Shown here piece after piece: positions 26,118-37,859 of a stretch of DNA of 40,569 bases (positions are counted from its first letter, which is position 1; every line of letters begins with the position of its first letter). The notes below the pieces were generated by a model. It was given only the letters and a program-made list of their open reading frames with translations, was not told the origin of the DNA and ran no database searches. The DNA is from Lactobacillus apis (GTDB lineage Bacteria > Bacillota > Bacilli > Lactobacillales > Lactobacillaceae), in assembly GCF_002837055.1 (NCBI RefSeq), contig NZ_PDKP01000006.1, positions 1 to 40,569 of the forward strand, in the 5' to 3' direction. The position numbers were made by a program, and so were the translations under genes.

Positions 26118-27686
26118 CTATTTGTTTGTAGTTGCGTAATCAGTAATGTTCAAAGTTTGTTGGAAACCATTTGCACTAGTGATTGTTAAAACAGTGTTAT
26201 TATTGCTAAATTGAATTGCTGATTTGTCCACGCCGTTTACTGTAGCAGCAAGTTGAACAATTTGATCAGCTTCACTAATACCTAAGTTCTTTAAGTCGTT
26301 AACTACAACTTTTTTGCCGTTAAGAGCATTTTTAGCAGAAGTTATTTTGCTTAAAGTATCATTTACCTGTGCAACAGTTGAAATTACAGTATTAACTTGC
26401 GTACCAGTTGCAATAGCTGCATCGTAGGCATCACGTAATGACTTAGCTGATAATTTATATGCATCGCTAGCCTTAACAGCTGCTGCTTGACCTAAAGCAT
26501 CTTGTAGTGGCTTCTTGTCTGTATCAGTGGCATTGACCATCTGATTCTTAGCAGTTTCTGGTGTATTAACTGGAGTAAGTTTATGCCCACTTACAGTGTT
26601 AACATCACTCTCTTTAATAAAACCATTCTTATCACTTTGTAATTTATAGAACAAAACAGCCTTGCTTTCAGATTGAACCCAAATATAACGCAGTTCATTT
26701 ACACGAGCAACATGTCCTTTAGCAAAGGTCTTTGTTGGCTGAGCAACACCCTTTTCATCATAAACATTAGTGTCACGCGCAATAGTAGCAAAAGTTTCAT
26801 TCTGATTGTCTACTGGCTTTTCATTTGCGGGTTTTAATTGCTTACCGGTGATTACACCAACATTGCTCTTCTTAACCCATTGATTTTCACCAGGATATTT
26901 ACTATCACTAATACGATAGTATAATTTGCCATCAATGTACTGTAGCTTATCAACTTGAACTTGTTGACCCTTCTTAAGTAAAGTCTTGCTTGAATTACCT
27001 TGGTCATCATAGATATATGCATTATGGTTCAAAGTAATTACCGTTGGGTCATTTTGGTTATCACTTGGCGTATTGTCCTCATTGACTGGTTTTAAACTTG
27101 CACCAGATAATTTACCAACATTAGCTGCCTTGACAAATTGATTAGATTGGCCACTGATGCGGTAGTAGAGCTTATTACCAATGTAAATTGCTTGATCAAA
27201 GGTAACTATTTGACCCTTCTTGATCTTCTTCTTGTCAGTTTTGCCCTTAGCATCGTAAATGTAAGCATTGTGCTTAATCTTAGCACTTGCAGTAGAAGTG
27301 GCTGCGTTAGCTTTGGTAACCTTCTTACCGTCAACATAGCCAACATTAGCTGCTTTGACAAAAGCACCACCACCAATATCGTAAAATTCAATATCATCGA
27401 TTAGCACTTTGTCTTTATATTTAAGAGTAATGCCTTTACCTATGGTGGTGTTCTTTGAACTTCCCATATAAGTCTTTAGACGCTTACCGTCTTTATCATA
27501 TACATAAGAATTGTGGCTCAATTTAATTGTGCCCTTCTTTGAAGTATTTTTCTTAGTAGAAGAAATCTTTTTTGCTGTAGATTTATGAGCTGCTTGCACC
27601 ACTGCAGTTTGACTCGCACTCAATACTGGACTAACACCAATAAGTGCAGCTGTTGATACCATCATTAATTTATGACTTAGTTTCAT
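26118..27686 (-). CDS. Secreted protein with four SLAP (S-layer) repeats and a FIVAR-like C-terminus
   Basis: 522 aa from the ATG at 27686 (GAGGTG 10 bp upstream). A signal peptide of about 33 residues ends near VVQAA. Then come four tandem SLAP units of 60-75 residues, each opening with a HNAYIYD-like strand and ending in a VKAANVG/SNVG...GK-L-PVN motif (about 50-120, 130-200, 215-290 and 295-375). SLAP domains bind the cell wall of S-layer lactobacilli non-covalently. The C-terminal 145 residues begin with a helical segment like FIVAR modules (ALGQAAAVKAS, a Y/S-rich helix, VNDTLSKITSAKNALNG) and end in a beta-rich piece (VNGVDKSAIQFSNNN). No sortase motif or catalytic domain is visible. 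It is a single-gene unit with its own promoter and terminator. Function unknown; adhesion or wall binding likely. Confidence 0.85.
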   Translation of the reverse strand: MKLSHKLMMVSTAALIGVSPVLSASQTAVVQAAHKSTAKKISSTKKNTSKKGTIKLSHNSYVYDKDGKRLKTYMGSSKNTTIGKGITLKYKDKVLIDDIEFYDIGGGAFVKAANVGYVDGKKVTKANAATSTASAKIKHNAYIYDAKGKTDKKKIKKGQIVTFDQAIYIGNKLYYRISGQSNQFVKAANVGKLSGASLKPVNEDNTPSDNQNDPTVITLNHNAYIYDDQGNSSKTLLKKGQQVQVDKLQYIDGKLYYRISDSKYPGENQWVKKSNVGVITGKQLKPANEKPVDNQNETFATIARDTNVYDEKGVAQPTKTFAKGHVARVNELRYIWVQSESKAVLFYKLQSDKNGFIKESDVNTVSGHKLTPVNTPETAKNQMVNATDTDKKPLQDALGQAAAVKASDAYKLSAKSLRDAYDAAIATGTQVNTVISTVAQVNDTLSKITSAKNALNGKKVVVNDLKNLGISEADQIVQLAATVNGVDKSAIQFSNNNTVLTITSANGFQQTLNITDYATTNK

Positions 27687-27718
27687 TTGTTTATTACACC
27701 TCATTAAAAAACTATTTT

Positions 27719-27747
27719 AATATACTTATTGTATACCAAAAATGCAA
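27719..27747 (-). promoter_or_regulatory. Putative promoter of the SLAP-repeat gene
   Basis: TTGCAT (27747-27742), exactly 17 bp, TATATT (27724-27719) on the minus strand. Confidence 0.55.
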
Positions 27748-27758
27748 TTAAACCAATC

Positions 27759-27774
27759 AAGATGGTAACATCTT
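27759..27774. promoter_or_regulatory. Inverted repeat upstream of the SLAP-gene promoter
   Basis: AAGATG-GTAA-CATCTT forms two 6-bp arms around 4 bp. It nests with GGTAA-CATC-TTACC (27764-27777). It lies 11 bp upstream of the -35 box, a place for an activator or a repressor. No factor recognised. Confidence 0.35.
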
Positions 27775-27838
27775 ACCTTTTCTTAATACTATTTAATTAC
27801 ATTTGTGTTGTCTTCTAATTTAATCCTGAAAAACAGGT

Positions 27839-29224
27839 TTATTCCCAATTTTCATCTTTTGATAATGGTAACTTGTGCCAATAGTCGGGCTTATTCACCT
27901 GACGTCCACGTGCAATCGCCATATCATACTTGTTTACATCCTTGGTAATAGTTGAATCAGCAGCAACAAAGGCGTGATCTGAAATATTTACCGGTGCGAT
28001 TAAAGTTGCTCCTGAGCCAATGAAGGCACGATCGCCAACATTAATATGATCCTTTTTAATACCATCATAATTGGCAAAGATGGCGCCACAGCCGACATTA
28101 ATGTCTTTACCTAAAGTTGCATCCCCAACGTAAGTCAAGTGACCAACCTTAGAATTTTCGCCAATTTCAGCATTCTTAACTTCAACAAAGTTACCAATAT
28201 GTGCGCCCTTCTTAATGATTGAATTAGGCCGCAGATGCGAATTTGGTCCAATATCAGTGTTTTCAAACATTTGTGAGTTCTCAATTGTTGATGAAGTAAC
28301 TGTTACATGGTCGCCAATAGTTGAATCAACAATCCGTGAGCCAGAAGTAATCAAGCAATCACTGCCAATTTCTGTCTTGCCCTTAATGACAACATTGCCT
28401 TCAATAACTGTATCCGAACCAATTTTCACGTCTGAATCAATATAAGCTGTATCAGGATCAATAAAGGTAACGCCATTGCACATGTGCTTTTCATTAATCC
28501 GCTTTTGCATGATTTTACTTGCTTGCGCGAGCGCAACACGGTCGTTAACACCGATACTCTCACTAAAATCACGCATGCGATATGCGCCAATTCGTTGACC
28601 TTCATTGCGCAAAATTTCCAGAACATCAGTCAGATAATATTCACCTTGTGCATTTTGATTATTAACATGTTTCAGTGCTTCAAACAGCAATTTATTATCG
28701 AAACAAAAAACACCTGTGTTAATTTCTTTGGTCTTCAATTCCTCAGGACTGCCATCTTTTTGTTCAACAATTCTTAAGACGTTATCTTGATCGTCACGGA
28801 TAATTCTACCGTAGCCGTATGGGTTAGGTGCTTGCGCAGTTAAAACAGTGGCTGCATTACCTTTAGTTTGATGGTAATCAAACAATTTTTTAAAGGTTTC
28901 ACTAGTAAACAATGGCGTATCACCAGTAATAACTAAAGTGGCACCATCTTTTCCTGCTAACTCTTTTTCTGCAGTTAAAACGGCGTCACCCGTTCCCAAC
29001 TGCTTTTTCTGCAGTGCAAATTCTGATTTTCCACCTAGTACCTTTTTAACATCTTCTGCACCTGTGCCAACAACAGTTACAATCTTATCAGGTTCGATTC
29101 CTTGTGCAGCCTCAACAACGTGTTCAACCATTGTTTTTCCACACACTTGATGTAAAACCTTGTATAGCTGAGATTTCATTCTTGTACCCTTGCCAGCAGC
29201 AAGAACAATAACAAATTTTTTCAA
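27839..29224 (-). CDS. glmU: Bifunctional GlmU: glucosamine-1-phosphate acetyltransferase / GlcNAc-1-phosphate uridyltransferase
   Basis: 461 aa. GlmU makes UDP-GlcNAc, the precursor used by the MurA of this window. The N-terminal nucleotidyltransferase domain (1 to about 230) opens with [15 protein letters not shown] and VITGDTPL follow. The C-terminal left-handed beta-helix (250-450) shows hexapeptide repeats and the active-site stretch [12 protein letters not shown] with [13 protein letters not shown]. Length is standard. It follows purR by 50 bp with no terminator between, the purR-glmU order seen in many Firmicutes. Confidence 0.97.
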   Translation of the reverse strand: MKKFVIVLAAGKGTRMKSQLYKVLHQVCGKTMVEHVVEAAQGIEPDKIVTVVGTGAEDVKKVLGGKSEFALQKKQLGTGDAVLTAEKELAGKDGATLVITGDTPLFTSETFKKLFDYHQTKGNAATVLTAQAPNPYGYGRIIRDDQDNVLRIVEQKDGSPEELKTKEINTGVFCFDNKLLFEALKHVNNQNAQGEYYLTDVLEILRNEGQRIGAYRMRDFSESIGVNDRVALAQASKIMQKRINEKHMCNGVTFIDPDTAYIDSDVKIGSDTVIEGNVVIKGKTEIGSDCLITSGSRIVDSTIGDHVTVTSSTIENSQMFENTDIGPNSHLRPNSIIKKGAHIGNFVEVKNAEIGENSKVGHLTYVGDATLGKDINVGCGAIFANYDGIKKDHINVGDRAFIGSGATLIAPVNISDHAFVAADSTITKDVNKYDMAIARGRQVNKPDYWHKLPLSKDENWE

Positions 29225-29274
29225 TGTTTTTTAGCCTCTTCTAATTTTGGATTTTGCCCTACTTTTATTTCAAA

Positions 29275-30105
29275 CTAAAAGCGATCATAATCGGTATGTG
29301 CGATTATGGTTCCTGGCTCAGCAATAATGACTTTCTTTTTACCGTCTACACGCTTAATTTTAACTAATGAAAGGTGACCTTCAATTAGCTTTTCATCTTC
29401 AAAATCAGCTTCACATAAAACACAGATACCAGCAATATTGCTATCGAATTCTCTAACTAGTTGCTGCATACCGGTTAAAGTACCACCGGCCATCATAAAG
29501 TCGTCTACTAGCAAAACATTAGAGTGTTCATTTAAAACCCTTGTAGGTAATTCCATCTTGGACACACGATCAAGCGAAGAAGAAATGTAGTTAACAGAAA
29601 CCGTTGCGCCTTCGGTCACCTTTGAGCGTTTGCGTGCAATAATAAATGGTACGTTTAAATGGCGCGCAACAGCTTGAGCTAGTGAAATACCCTTGGTTTC
29701 AATTGTCATTACCACATCAATTTTGGAATATGCATAACGTGTAGCAATCAGCTTACCAATTTTTTCAAGGTCTTGCGGATTTCCTAAAATATCAGAAAGA
29801 TAAACAAAGCCGCCCGCTAATATCCGATCCGGGTCCTCAATTCTTGCAGCTAAATCAGTTAAATAATTTTGCGCATGTTTTTTACCCCAAAAAGGAACGT
29901 AACGGACACCTCCTGAAGCACCCGCAACAGTTTCTAAGATACCATCCTGATTATTAGCTAAAGTATGTTTTAAAATTGCCAAATCTTCTGAAATAGATGA
30001 CTTAGCAGCTCCATAACGTTTAGCAAAAAATGGTAATGGTATCAAGTCATGTGGGCGTTCCATTAAATATTTAGTCATATCAACTAATCTCTCTGAACGT
30101 TTCAT
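29275..30105 (-). CDS. purR: Pur operon regulator PurR
   Basis: 276 aa, ATG with AGAGAGGGG upstream. An N-terminal winged helix (1 to about 75: RSERLVDMTKYL, KSSISEDLA) precedes a phosphoribosyltransferase-like domain whose PRPP loop reads LLVDDFMMAGGTL. The protein regulates purine genes and senses PRPP, made by the prs product in this window. In Bacillus it represses, in Lactococcus it activates; the mode here is not shown. It is upstream of glmU and downstream of the veg terminator. Confidence 0.96.
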   Translation of the reverse strand: MKRSERLVDMTKYLMERPHDLIPLPFFAKRYGAAKSSISEDLAILKHTLANNQDGILETVAGASGGVRYVPFWGKKHAQNYLTDLAARIEDPDRILAGGFVYLSDILGNPQDLEKIGKLIATRYAYSKIDVVMTIETKGISLAQAVARHLNVPFIIARKRSKVTEGATVSVNYISSSLDRVSKMELPTRVLNEHSNVLLVDDFMMAGGTLTGMQQLVREFDSNIAGICVLCEADFEDEKLIEGHLSLVKIKRVDGKKKVIIAEPGTIIAHTDYDRF

Positions 30106-30160
30106 AAAATCCCCTCTCTAATGTTTGTCTTTTGCCTGCTTCTACTATACACTGAACGAC

Positions 30161-30195
30161 AAAAAAAGACACTAACATTTTACAAAATGTTAATG
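30161..30195 (-). terminator. Terminator downstream of veg
   Basis: On the minus strand CATTAACATTTT and AAAATGTTAGTG form a 12-bp stem (one G.T) around GT, followed by T7. Confidence 0.8.
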
Positions 30196-30229
30196 CCAAA
30201 AAGTATGATCTTTTTATTTTTAATCTAGC

Positions 30230-30475
30230 TTATTCAGCTGCATCATCAAATTTTAATGTGATATTTTTGGTTAACAAATCCGTGTAGCTATATGAAACAT
30301 GTTCAAAGTTATTTTGGTCCTGATCCAAATCAACAACGAAAACAGCTGGGAATGTTTCCTTCAAGACCCCGCGTCTTTTGGTAACTTTCTTACGTCCTGC
30401 TCTTGCAACCACAGTCAAAGAATCACCCAAATGTGAATCTAATTTCTGCTTAATAGTAGTAATAGATGTTGGCAC
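30230..30475 (-). CDS. veg: Veg protein
   Basis: 81 aa from a GTG at 30475 with AAAGGAG 9 bp upstream; a TTG three codons earlier abuts that site. The motif sequence fits Veg (DUF1021): TTIKQKLDSHLGD, a Lys/Arg-rich strand GRKKVTKRRG, then the FPAVFVV and VSYSYTDLLT strands. It has a small SH3-like beta fold. In B. subtilis Veg promotes biofilm formation by an unclear route and is made in large amounts. The consensus-like promoter at 30500-30528 suggests the same here. It lies between ksgA and purR as in B. subtilis. Confidence 0.93.
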   Translation of the reverse strand: MPTSITTIKQKLDSHLGDSLTVVARAGRKKVTKRRGVLKETFPAVFVVDLDQDQNNFEHVSYSYTDLLTKNITLKFDDAAE

Positions 30476-30499
30476 TGTTAACAACTCCTTTGGAGCTCT

Positions 30500-30528
30500 A
30501 TTTTACTACAATATTATCATTTTTTCAA
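30500..30528 (-). promoter_or_regulatory. veg promoter
   Basis: TTGAAA (30528-30523), exactly 17 bp, TAAAAT (30505-30500), 5 of 6 consensus bases in each box. The gene in B. subtilis is known for an exceptionally strong promoter. Confidence 0.65.
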
Positions 30529-30557
30529 TTCTTTTTAAGTGGTAGCCCAGAAGCTTT

Positions 30558-31448
30558 TCATGATTTTTGCGGTGAAATCGCGGCTGCAATCTGGATGAAC
30601 TGCTTGATTGTGAGCTGTTCCGGTCTAATACGTGGATCCACTCCTAAAGAATCTATCAACTGTTTTCGTTGATCAGGATCTGGTACTAAATTCTTTAAAT
30701 TATTATTTAAAGTTTTACGCCTTTGACTGAAACACATTTTCACTACCCAATTAAAGTGTTTCGGATCACCAACATCCATCTGTTCTGTCAAAGGAGTCAA
30801 AACAACTACACTTGAGTCAACCTTAGGGCGCGGAATAAATGAACTGCTTTTTACGTTTAGCGCAAGTTTGACTGTCATTTGCGTTTGAACCGCAATTGTC
30901 AAAGGACCATAAGCTTTACTATTTGGCTGAGCGTCTAACCGCTCAGCCACTTCTTCCTGCATCATTAGAGTTAAACTAGTGAAATTTAAGTTTGCTTGAT
31001 TCAAAAAGAAAATAATTGGAGTTGTAATATAGTATGGTAAATTGGCTACAACCTTAATTGGTTTATTTACATCAAGAAAATCTTCAAAATCTGCCGGAAA
31101 GTCTGCCTTTAAAATGTCCTTCATCATTAATTTAAAGCGGTCATCAAGTGGGACGCCATCTATTTTAGCAGGGAGTTCATTAGATAAAATTTCTGGTAAA
31201 CTCTCATCAACTTCGTAGGCAAAGACCTTTGCACCTGCAAGCAAGAGCTGCTCCGTTAACGAACCAATCCCTGGTCCAATTTCAATTACTTGATCACCAG
31301 GTTGAATTTCAGCTGCCTGAACAATTCCCTTAATTGCATCTAAATCAACTAAAAAGTTTTGTCCTAGGTTCTTCTTCGCCTTAACAAAGTAGCGATTAAT
31401 AATTGCTTGAGTCCGAACCGCGGAACCAATTGGAATCTCGTTATTCAT
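30558..31448 (-). CDS. ksgA: 16S rRNA (adenine1518-N6/adenine1519-N6)-dimethyltransferase
   Basis: 296 aa from the ATG at 31448, with AAGGAGG 5 bp upstream; the frame stays open 62 codons further but that part lies inside rnmV and is not translated from it. KsgA dimethylates two adenines near the 3' end of 16S rRNA during 30S assembly. Seen are KKNLGQNFL, the SAM-binding [13 protein letters not shown], and the catalytic NLPYYITTP. The start overlaps the end of rnmV by 8 bp (translational coupling). Confidence 0.97.
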   Translation of the reverse strand: MNNEIPIGSAVRTQAIINRYFVKAKKNLGQNFLVDLDAIKGIVQAAEIQPGDQVIEIGPGIGSLTEQLLLAGAKVFAYEVDESLPEILSNELPAKIDGVPLDDRFKLMMKDILKADFPADFEDFLDVNKPIKVVANLPYYITTPIIFFLNQANLNFTSLTLMMQEEVAERLDAQPNSKAYGPLTIAVQTQMTVKLALNVKSSSFIPRPKVDSSVVVLTPLTEQMDVGDPKHFNWVVKMCFSQRRKTLNNNLKNLVPDPDQRKQLIDSLGVDPRIRPEQLTIKQFIQIAAAISPQKS

Positions 31449-32013
31449 TTTTTGCCTCCTTAACGGCCTGCTCAAGTTGCTTAAGCGTAATACCAAATGT
31501 GCATAACCGGTTGTAAAACTGTTTTGCGTTGCCATAACCGATACGCAAGCTAATTCCCACTTGCTCACGTAATTTACGCGAATTGGGTCCACTTGATAAA
31601 CCCAGTTTTTGATAAGCTTGCTTGCTAATATCACTAGAAGGTGCTTGCTGTTCGTGTAAGTCGCTCAGAGCCTTAACAAGTGCCTGCTTTGATGCGTGCT
31701 CAACTCCCAGTGAATTGCCTTTCCCTTTTTTATGAGGATCGCCCTCTTTGCGTGTGATAAAAGCCTGTTTGGCATTAGGGACAGCCTCAGTAACTAATCT
31801 GCGGATTCTCTCACCATTAAGATCTGGATCAGTTAAGACAATTATTTCACGTTTTTTCGCCAATTCTTTTAATTCAGTCAAGACCACCGGTGGCACATCA
31901 GAGCCATTAGTTTCAATTGTCTCGATGCCAGGAAAAAACTGTTTTAGGCGAATTGTATCATCCTTACCTTCTACCACTACAACGGCATTAAATTGTTTTT
32001 TAGTTAAGACCAT
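31441..32013 (-). CDS. rnmV: Ribonuclease M5
   Basis: 190 aa. RNase M5 matures 5S rRNA in low-GC Gram-positives. The Toprim domain shows the conserved Glu in VVVVEGKDD and the Asp pair in [12 protein letters not shown]. The C-terminal part is the helical rRNA/L18-binding portion. The ATG overlaps the end of tatD by 14 bp, with GAGGG inside tatD as its ribosome-binding site. Order tatD-rnmV-ksgA is the classic one. Confidence 0.95.
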   Translation of the reverse strand: MVLTKKQFNAVVVVEGKDDTIRLKQFFPGIETIETNGSDVPPVVLTELKELAKKREIIVLTDPDLNGERIRRLVTEAVPNAKQAFITRKEGDPHKKGKGNSLGVEHASKQALVKALSDLHEQQAPSSDISKQAYQKLGLSSGPNSRKLREQVGISLRIGYGNAKQFYNRLCTFGITLKQLEQAVKEAKNE

Positions 32014-32766
32014 ATACCCTCATCGTATTTTCATAAGTTGCCTTGGCAACTTCTTCTAACGGAATGTCTTTCAATTCAGCAATTGCCCTTGCAACGTAAT
32101 AAACATTGCCAGGTTCATTTTGCTTACCGCGATATGGTTTAGGTGTTAAAAATGGTGCGTCCGTTTCAACTAGTAGCCGATCCATTGGCGTCTTCTTAGC
32201 GGCCTCATGAACCTCGGTTGCTTTGGTGAAAGACACAACACCAGAATATGAAAAGCAGACGTTTAAGTCTAAAAACTTTTCAAGCCAGGAAGCATCACCG
32301 TTAAAACTATGCAGAACTGCCCCGTATTCCAGATTACTATTCTTCAAGATATCGTAACAATCGGCAAAGGCATCCCTTGTGTGAATGTCTACGGGCATTT
32401 TCAATTCATGCGCAACATCAATCTGGCGTGCAAATACTTCGCGCTGCTGTTCACGCGGAGATTCATCCCAGTAATAATCAAGGCCGATTTCTCCAACTGC
32501 AACAACACCAGGTATTTGAAGCTGCTCAATTAACTCATCTTCAGCCTTTTGGTCGTAATCTTTAGCAACATCAGGACAGTACCCAACCATTGCATAAACC
32601 TGCTCAAAACGCTGACTAAGCTCAATTGCACCCCGATTAAACTCTGGATCTTGACCAACACAAATCATTTTATTAACACCTAATTGGCGTGCGCGATCAA
32701 GATAAAATTCTTCTTTACCTTGGAAAGGCCCATCTTGCAAGTGCGTATGATTATCAATTAATTCCA

Positions 32767-32767
<1 letters not shown>
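32000..32767 (-). CDS. tatD: TatD-family metal-dependent deoxyribonuclease
   Basis: 255 aa. The TIM-barrel amidohydrolase-type metal site is complete: DNHTHL at residues 4-9, E in AVGEIGLDYYW, H in VDIHTRDA, H in VLHSF and D in VETDAPFL. TatD proteins are 3'-5' DNA exonucleases acting in DNA repair or turnover. The start codon shares a base with the metG stop (TAATG), so translation is coupled. Confidence 0.93.
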
Positions 32768-34755
<1,988 letters not shown>

Positions 34756-34795
34756 TTAAGATTCGTTTAATTTCATTATATTATACTACATCAAT

Positions 34796-34823
34796 AAAAA
34801 AGAGAATTCCTCACGGAGTTCCC
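34796..34823. terminator. Terminator downstream of the P-type ATPase gene
   Basis: GAGAATTCC and GGAGTTCCC pair with one mismatch and one G.T around TCAC, with T-runs on both strands. It lies 33 bp past the ATPase stop. Confidence 0.75.
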
Positions 34824-34855
34824 TTTTTTAAGATATATTATAAAGATTTGCCTAT

Positions 34856-37549
34856 TTAAATTAAGAATTTTTCATCTTTCATGTAGAAGTGTTTTACAAT
34901 CATCGTCAACAAGATATAGAGAACTAAAATCACTAAAACAATCCAGATAAAGGAAATTGGCATTGGTCCAAAACCTAATTTTTGTGCAAGGAAGGAAAAT
35001 GGAATCAATGTTCCAATTACCCCTGCACCAAAAGTAGACAAAGTAACGCTTGGCGATGCGTGCTGGCCAATAAATGGTAAGCGTGGATCACGTAAAGCAT
35101 GAATAACCATTTCTTGTGTCCAAAGTGATTCAATGAACCAGCCAGTGTGGAACAATGCGATAAACGCTGCCTGCTTAGCTGGCCCAATTGCAGTAAAGCT
35201 GCCACCAACTAAATGTGGACAAATGACGAAGTACAGCAGTGCAAACGTCAAAATATCAAAAACGGATGAAGTTGGTCCGAAGTAGAACATGAATTTTGGC
35301 AGCTTTTTCGTTGACCAAGTACGCGGCTCACGCAAGAATTCATCAGACATATCATCAAATGGCAGCGATAGACAGCTAGTTCCATACAGTAAATCTAGTG
35401 CTAACAGTTGTAATGGCAGCATTGGTAAGAATGGCAAAAATGAAGAAGCGACCATAATCGACAGGATATTACCGAAGTTGGATGATAAGGTAATCTTAAT
35501 ATACTTCATCGTGTTACCAAAGACTTTACGCCCAATTCTAACGCCTGTTTCTAGTACGTTCAGATCTTTGTGTAATAAGATAATGTCAGCTGATTCCTTA
35601 GCAATATCAACTGCTGTATCAACTGAGATTGAAACGTCTGCGGCTTTCATTGCAGGGGCATCGTTGATTCCATCCCCCATGTAGCCAACCGTGTGACCGT
35701 TGTCTTTCAATAAGTTTATAATGTTGGTTTTGTCTTCTGGAGATAACTTAACAAAAATATTGCACTCTTCCACCATTTTTGCCAATTCTTCAGGGCTCTT
35801 ACCTTCTAAGTCTGCACCAGAATAGACAGTGTCAACATTCAAGCCAACTTGTAAACCAACTGTTCTGGTAACAGCTTCATTATCGCCCGTTAGAATTTTA
35901 ACGGTAATTCCATCATCCTTGAGTCGTGCAAGGGCAGCCTTAGCACTTTCCTTTGGTGGATCAAGAAAGGCAAGGAAGCCGCATAGAATCAAATCACTCT
36001 CATCTTTAACAGAGAATTCACCAACGGGTGCTGGATTGCGCTTGTATGCCATCATGATAACCCGCAAGCCATCATCGTTCATATCATTGACTTTGTCCAT
36101 TACCTTTTTCTTGCGTTCATCAGTAAGTGGCAAAATCTGTCCGTCAACCTCGATCTTAGTGGAAACAGCCATCATTTCCTCGGACGCACCCTTAGTTACC
36201 AAAAGGTGTTCACCGTGCTCACGGTCAGAATTTTCCACAACCACGCTCATTCTTCTTCTAGAAAAGTCAAACGGAATTTCGTCAATTTTGTTGTAGTCAC
36301 GTTGAATTTCATTAATGTCTAGTTCATCACCGGCAGCTTCAATAATTGCCTTATCAATCAAGTTTTTCATTCCTGTTTGATAGTATGAATTCAGATAGCC
36401 TAATTCCAAAACATGTTGGTTTTCGTGCAAGTTGAGGTCATAGTGACGCTCTAAAACCACTTTATCCTGAGTTAATGTACCGGTCTTATCAGTACATAGA
36501 ATATCAGCTGAACCAAAGTTCTGGATTGAATTCATCTTCTTAACAATCGTGCCTTTTTTAGACATTTCGATTGAACCCTTAACCAAATTGGTTGTAACAA
36601 TTACTGGCAACATTTCCGGTGTTAAGCCAACGGCAGTTGCGATTGAAAAGATTAATGCACTAACCCAGTCACCCTTTGTTAAGCCGTTAATAATGAAAAC
36701 AAGTGGTGCAATAATTGCCGTCATGATAATCAACAGCTTAGAAACATTTTTGATGCCGACATCAAAAGCTGTGTTTTTGACATCATTGTGTGAAATATCG
36801 TGGGCTAACTTACCAAACATGGTCCGTTCACCGGTGGCAAAAACCACGCCTAGTCCGGAACCAGAAACAATTGTGGTCCCTTCGTAAAGAACATTAGGGT
36901 AGTCGAGGTAATCTCGATCGGCACCAATTTTTGGTTTCTTAGTCGCAATCTTTTCTACTGGATTCGATTCACCGTTTAGTGAACTGGATGAACAGAACAA
37001 GTCTTTACTATTTAAAAGACGCATATCTGCAGGAACCATGTCGCCTGCAGCCAGTCTGATGATATCGCCAACGACCACTTCGCTGGTATCAATTTCTTGG
37101 TCCTTACCGTCTCTGATAATGTCTGTTGTTACAGAAACCATCTTGAGCAGCGAATCGACTGCGTTTGATGACCTAACATTTTGAATAAAACTAGTTACTC
37201 CAGAAATAAATACCATGATTAACATGATTAAAACGGTAGTTAAGTCTTTTTCACCTGCTGGTACAAAAATATAATCTGTACATAGTGACAAAGCAGCTAA
37301 AACTAATATTACCAGTGTAAACGGTGTAATAAAGGCTTCTACCAAAAAGCGCAATTTTGAATTGTGTTGGGTGGACTCAATTGTATTTGCGCCATACTCC
37401 TCACGATTTTTTTCTGCTTGCTCAGTGGATAAGCCTTCACTACTTGCATGTAATCTAGCTAAAGTTTCAGACCTGCTTTCTTTGGCAATTGCCTTCACCA
37501 GTTCTAAATCCTTGTTGCTGGTTGCCTCATTTGGTTTTCTCAGCATCAT
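34856..37549 (-). CDS. mgtA: P-type Mg2+-importing ATPase (MgtA family)
   Basis: 897 aa from the ATG at 37549, with AAAGGAG 5 bp upstream; the next codon is also ATG, and a TTG nine codons upstream would put the ribosome-binding site within the gene. P-type ATPase marks are all present: actuator-domain LNGESNPVEK, phosphorylated D354 in CTDKTGTLTQ, KGASEEM, ILTGDNEAV and the hinge MGDGINDAPA. There are ten membrane helices. The long N-terminus and NFGNILSIM in helix 6 fit the MgtA/MgtB type IIIB group. The family imports Mg2+ from the outside into the cytoplasm. The M-box riboswitch upstream confirms Mg2+ as the controlling ion. Confidence 0.95.
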   Translation of the reverse strand: MMLRKPNEATSNKDLELVKAIAKESRSETLARLHASSEGLSTEQAEKNREEYGANTIESTQHNSKLRFLVEAFITPFTLVILVLAALSLCTDYIFVPAGEKDLTTVLIMLIMVFISGVTSFIQNVRSSNAVDSLLKMVSVTTDIIRDGKDQEIDTSEVVVGDIIRLAAGDMVPADMRLLNSKDLFCSSSSLNGESNPVEKIATKKPKIGADRDYLDYPNVLYEGTTIVSGSGLGVVFATGERTMFGKLAHDISHNDVKNTAFDVGIKNVSKLLIIMTAIIAPLVFIINGLTKGDWVSALIFSIATAVGLTPEMLPVIVTTNLVKGSIEMSKKGTIVKKMNSIQNFGSADILCTDKTGTLTQDKVVLERHYDLNLHENQHVLELGYLNSYYQTGMKNLIDKAIIEAAGDELDINEIQRDYNKIDEIPFDFSRRRMSVVVENSDREHGEHLLVTKGASEEMMAVSTKIEVDGQILPLTDERKKKVMDKVNDMNDDGLRVIMMAYKRNPAPVGEFSVKDESDLILCGFLAFLDPPKESAKAALARLKDDGITVKILTGDNEAVTRTVGLQVGLNVDTVYSGADLEGKSPEELAKMVEECNIFVKLSPEDKTNIINLLKDNGHTVGYMGDGINDAPAMKAADVSISVDTAVDIAKESADIILLHKDLNVLETGVRIGRKVFGNTMKYIKITLSSNFGNILSIMVASSFLPFLPMLPLQLLALDLLYGTSCLSLPFDDMSDEFLREPRTWSTKKLPKFMFYFGPTSSVFDILTFALLYFVICPHLVGGSFTAIGPAKQAAFIALFHTGWFIESLWTQEMVIHALRDPRLPFIGQHASPSVTLSTFGAGVIGTLIPFSFLAQKLGFGPMPISFIWIVLVILVLYILLTMIVKHFYMKDEKFLI

Positions 37550-37583
37550 TCTCACTCCTTTTTTCAAAGAACTCAAACAAACT

Positions 37584-37620
37584 AAAAAGGGGCCGCCTAC
37601 ATACCGCTGGCGACCCCTTT
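37584..37620 (-). terminator. Riboswitch expression-platform terminator before mgtA
   Basis: AAAGGGGTCGCC and GGCGGCCCCTTT (37620-37609 and 37597-37586) pair over 12 bp with one G.T and an 11-nt loop, followed by T. It lies between the aptamer and the mgtA ribosome-binding site and should form when Mg2+ is high. Confidence 0.88.
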
Positions 37621-37640
37621 AAAACAAGGTATCATTAATA

Positions 37641-37790
37641 CTCGTCGTTCAGTTTTAACACTACGTGACGTAAGCTTAGAGCTAGCTATCTGGTTGCCGC
37701 CTTATGTCGACGGAAACTATTTGACTCGTTGGCATCTCTGGATGTTTCCGGGCGATAGCATATGTTCACGTAGGAGTCTCACCTAACAGT
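37641..37790 (-). promoter_or_regulatory. M-box (ykoK) Mg2+ riboswitch aptamer
   Basis: Read on the minus strand, the conserved M-box blocks appear in order. These are GTTAGGTGAGACTCCTA, ATGCTATCGCCCGGAAA, GATGCCAACGAGTCAA, CGACATAAGG, then the closing segment GTGTTAAAAC...ACGACGAG. The aptamer folds around several Mg2+ ions and then favours the terminator at 37584-37620, shutting off mgtA when Mg2+ is sufficient. Confidence 0.92.
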
Positions 37791-37819
37791 TTATTTGTTG
37801 CTATTTAATTTTCATATTG

Positions 37820-37849
37820 AGTGTAATATATCAAACTGCGCTAAGTCAA
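37820..37849 (-). promoter_or_regulatory. Putative promoter of the M-box/mgtA transcript
   Basis: TTGACT (37849-37844), 18 bp, TACACT (37825-37820). The transcript would begin about 20 bp before the aptamer. Confidence 0.6.
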
Positions 37850-37859
37850 GTTATTTAAT

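Noticed and set aside
31449-31634. 62-codon N-terminal extension of KsgA
   Set aside because: It lies inside rnmV in another frame and the normal KsgA N-terminus with a strong ribosome-binding site begins at 31448.
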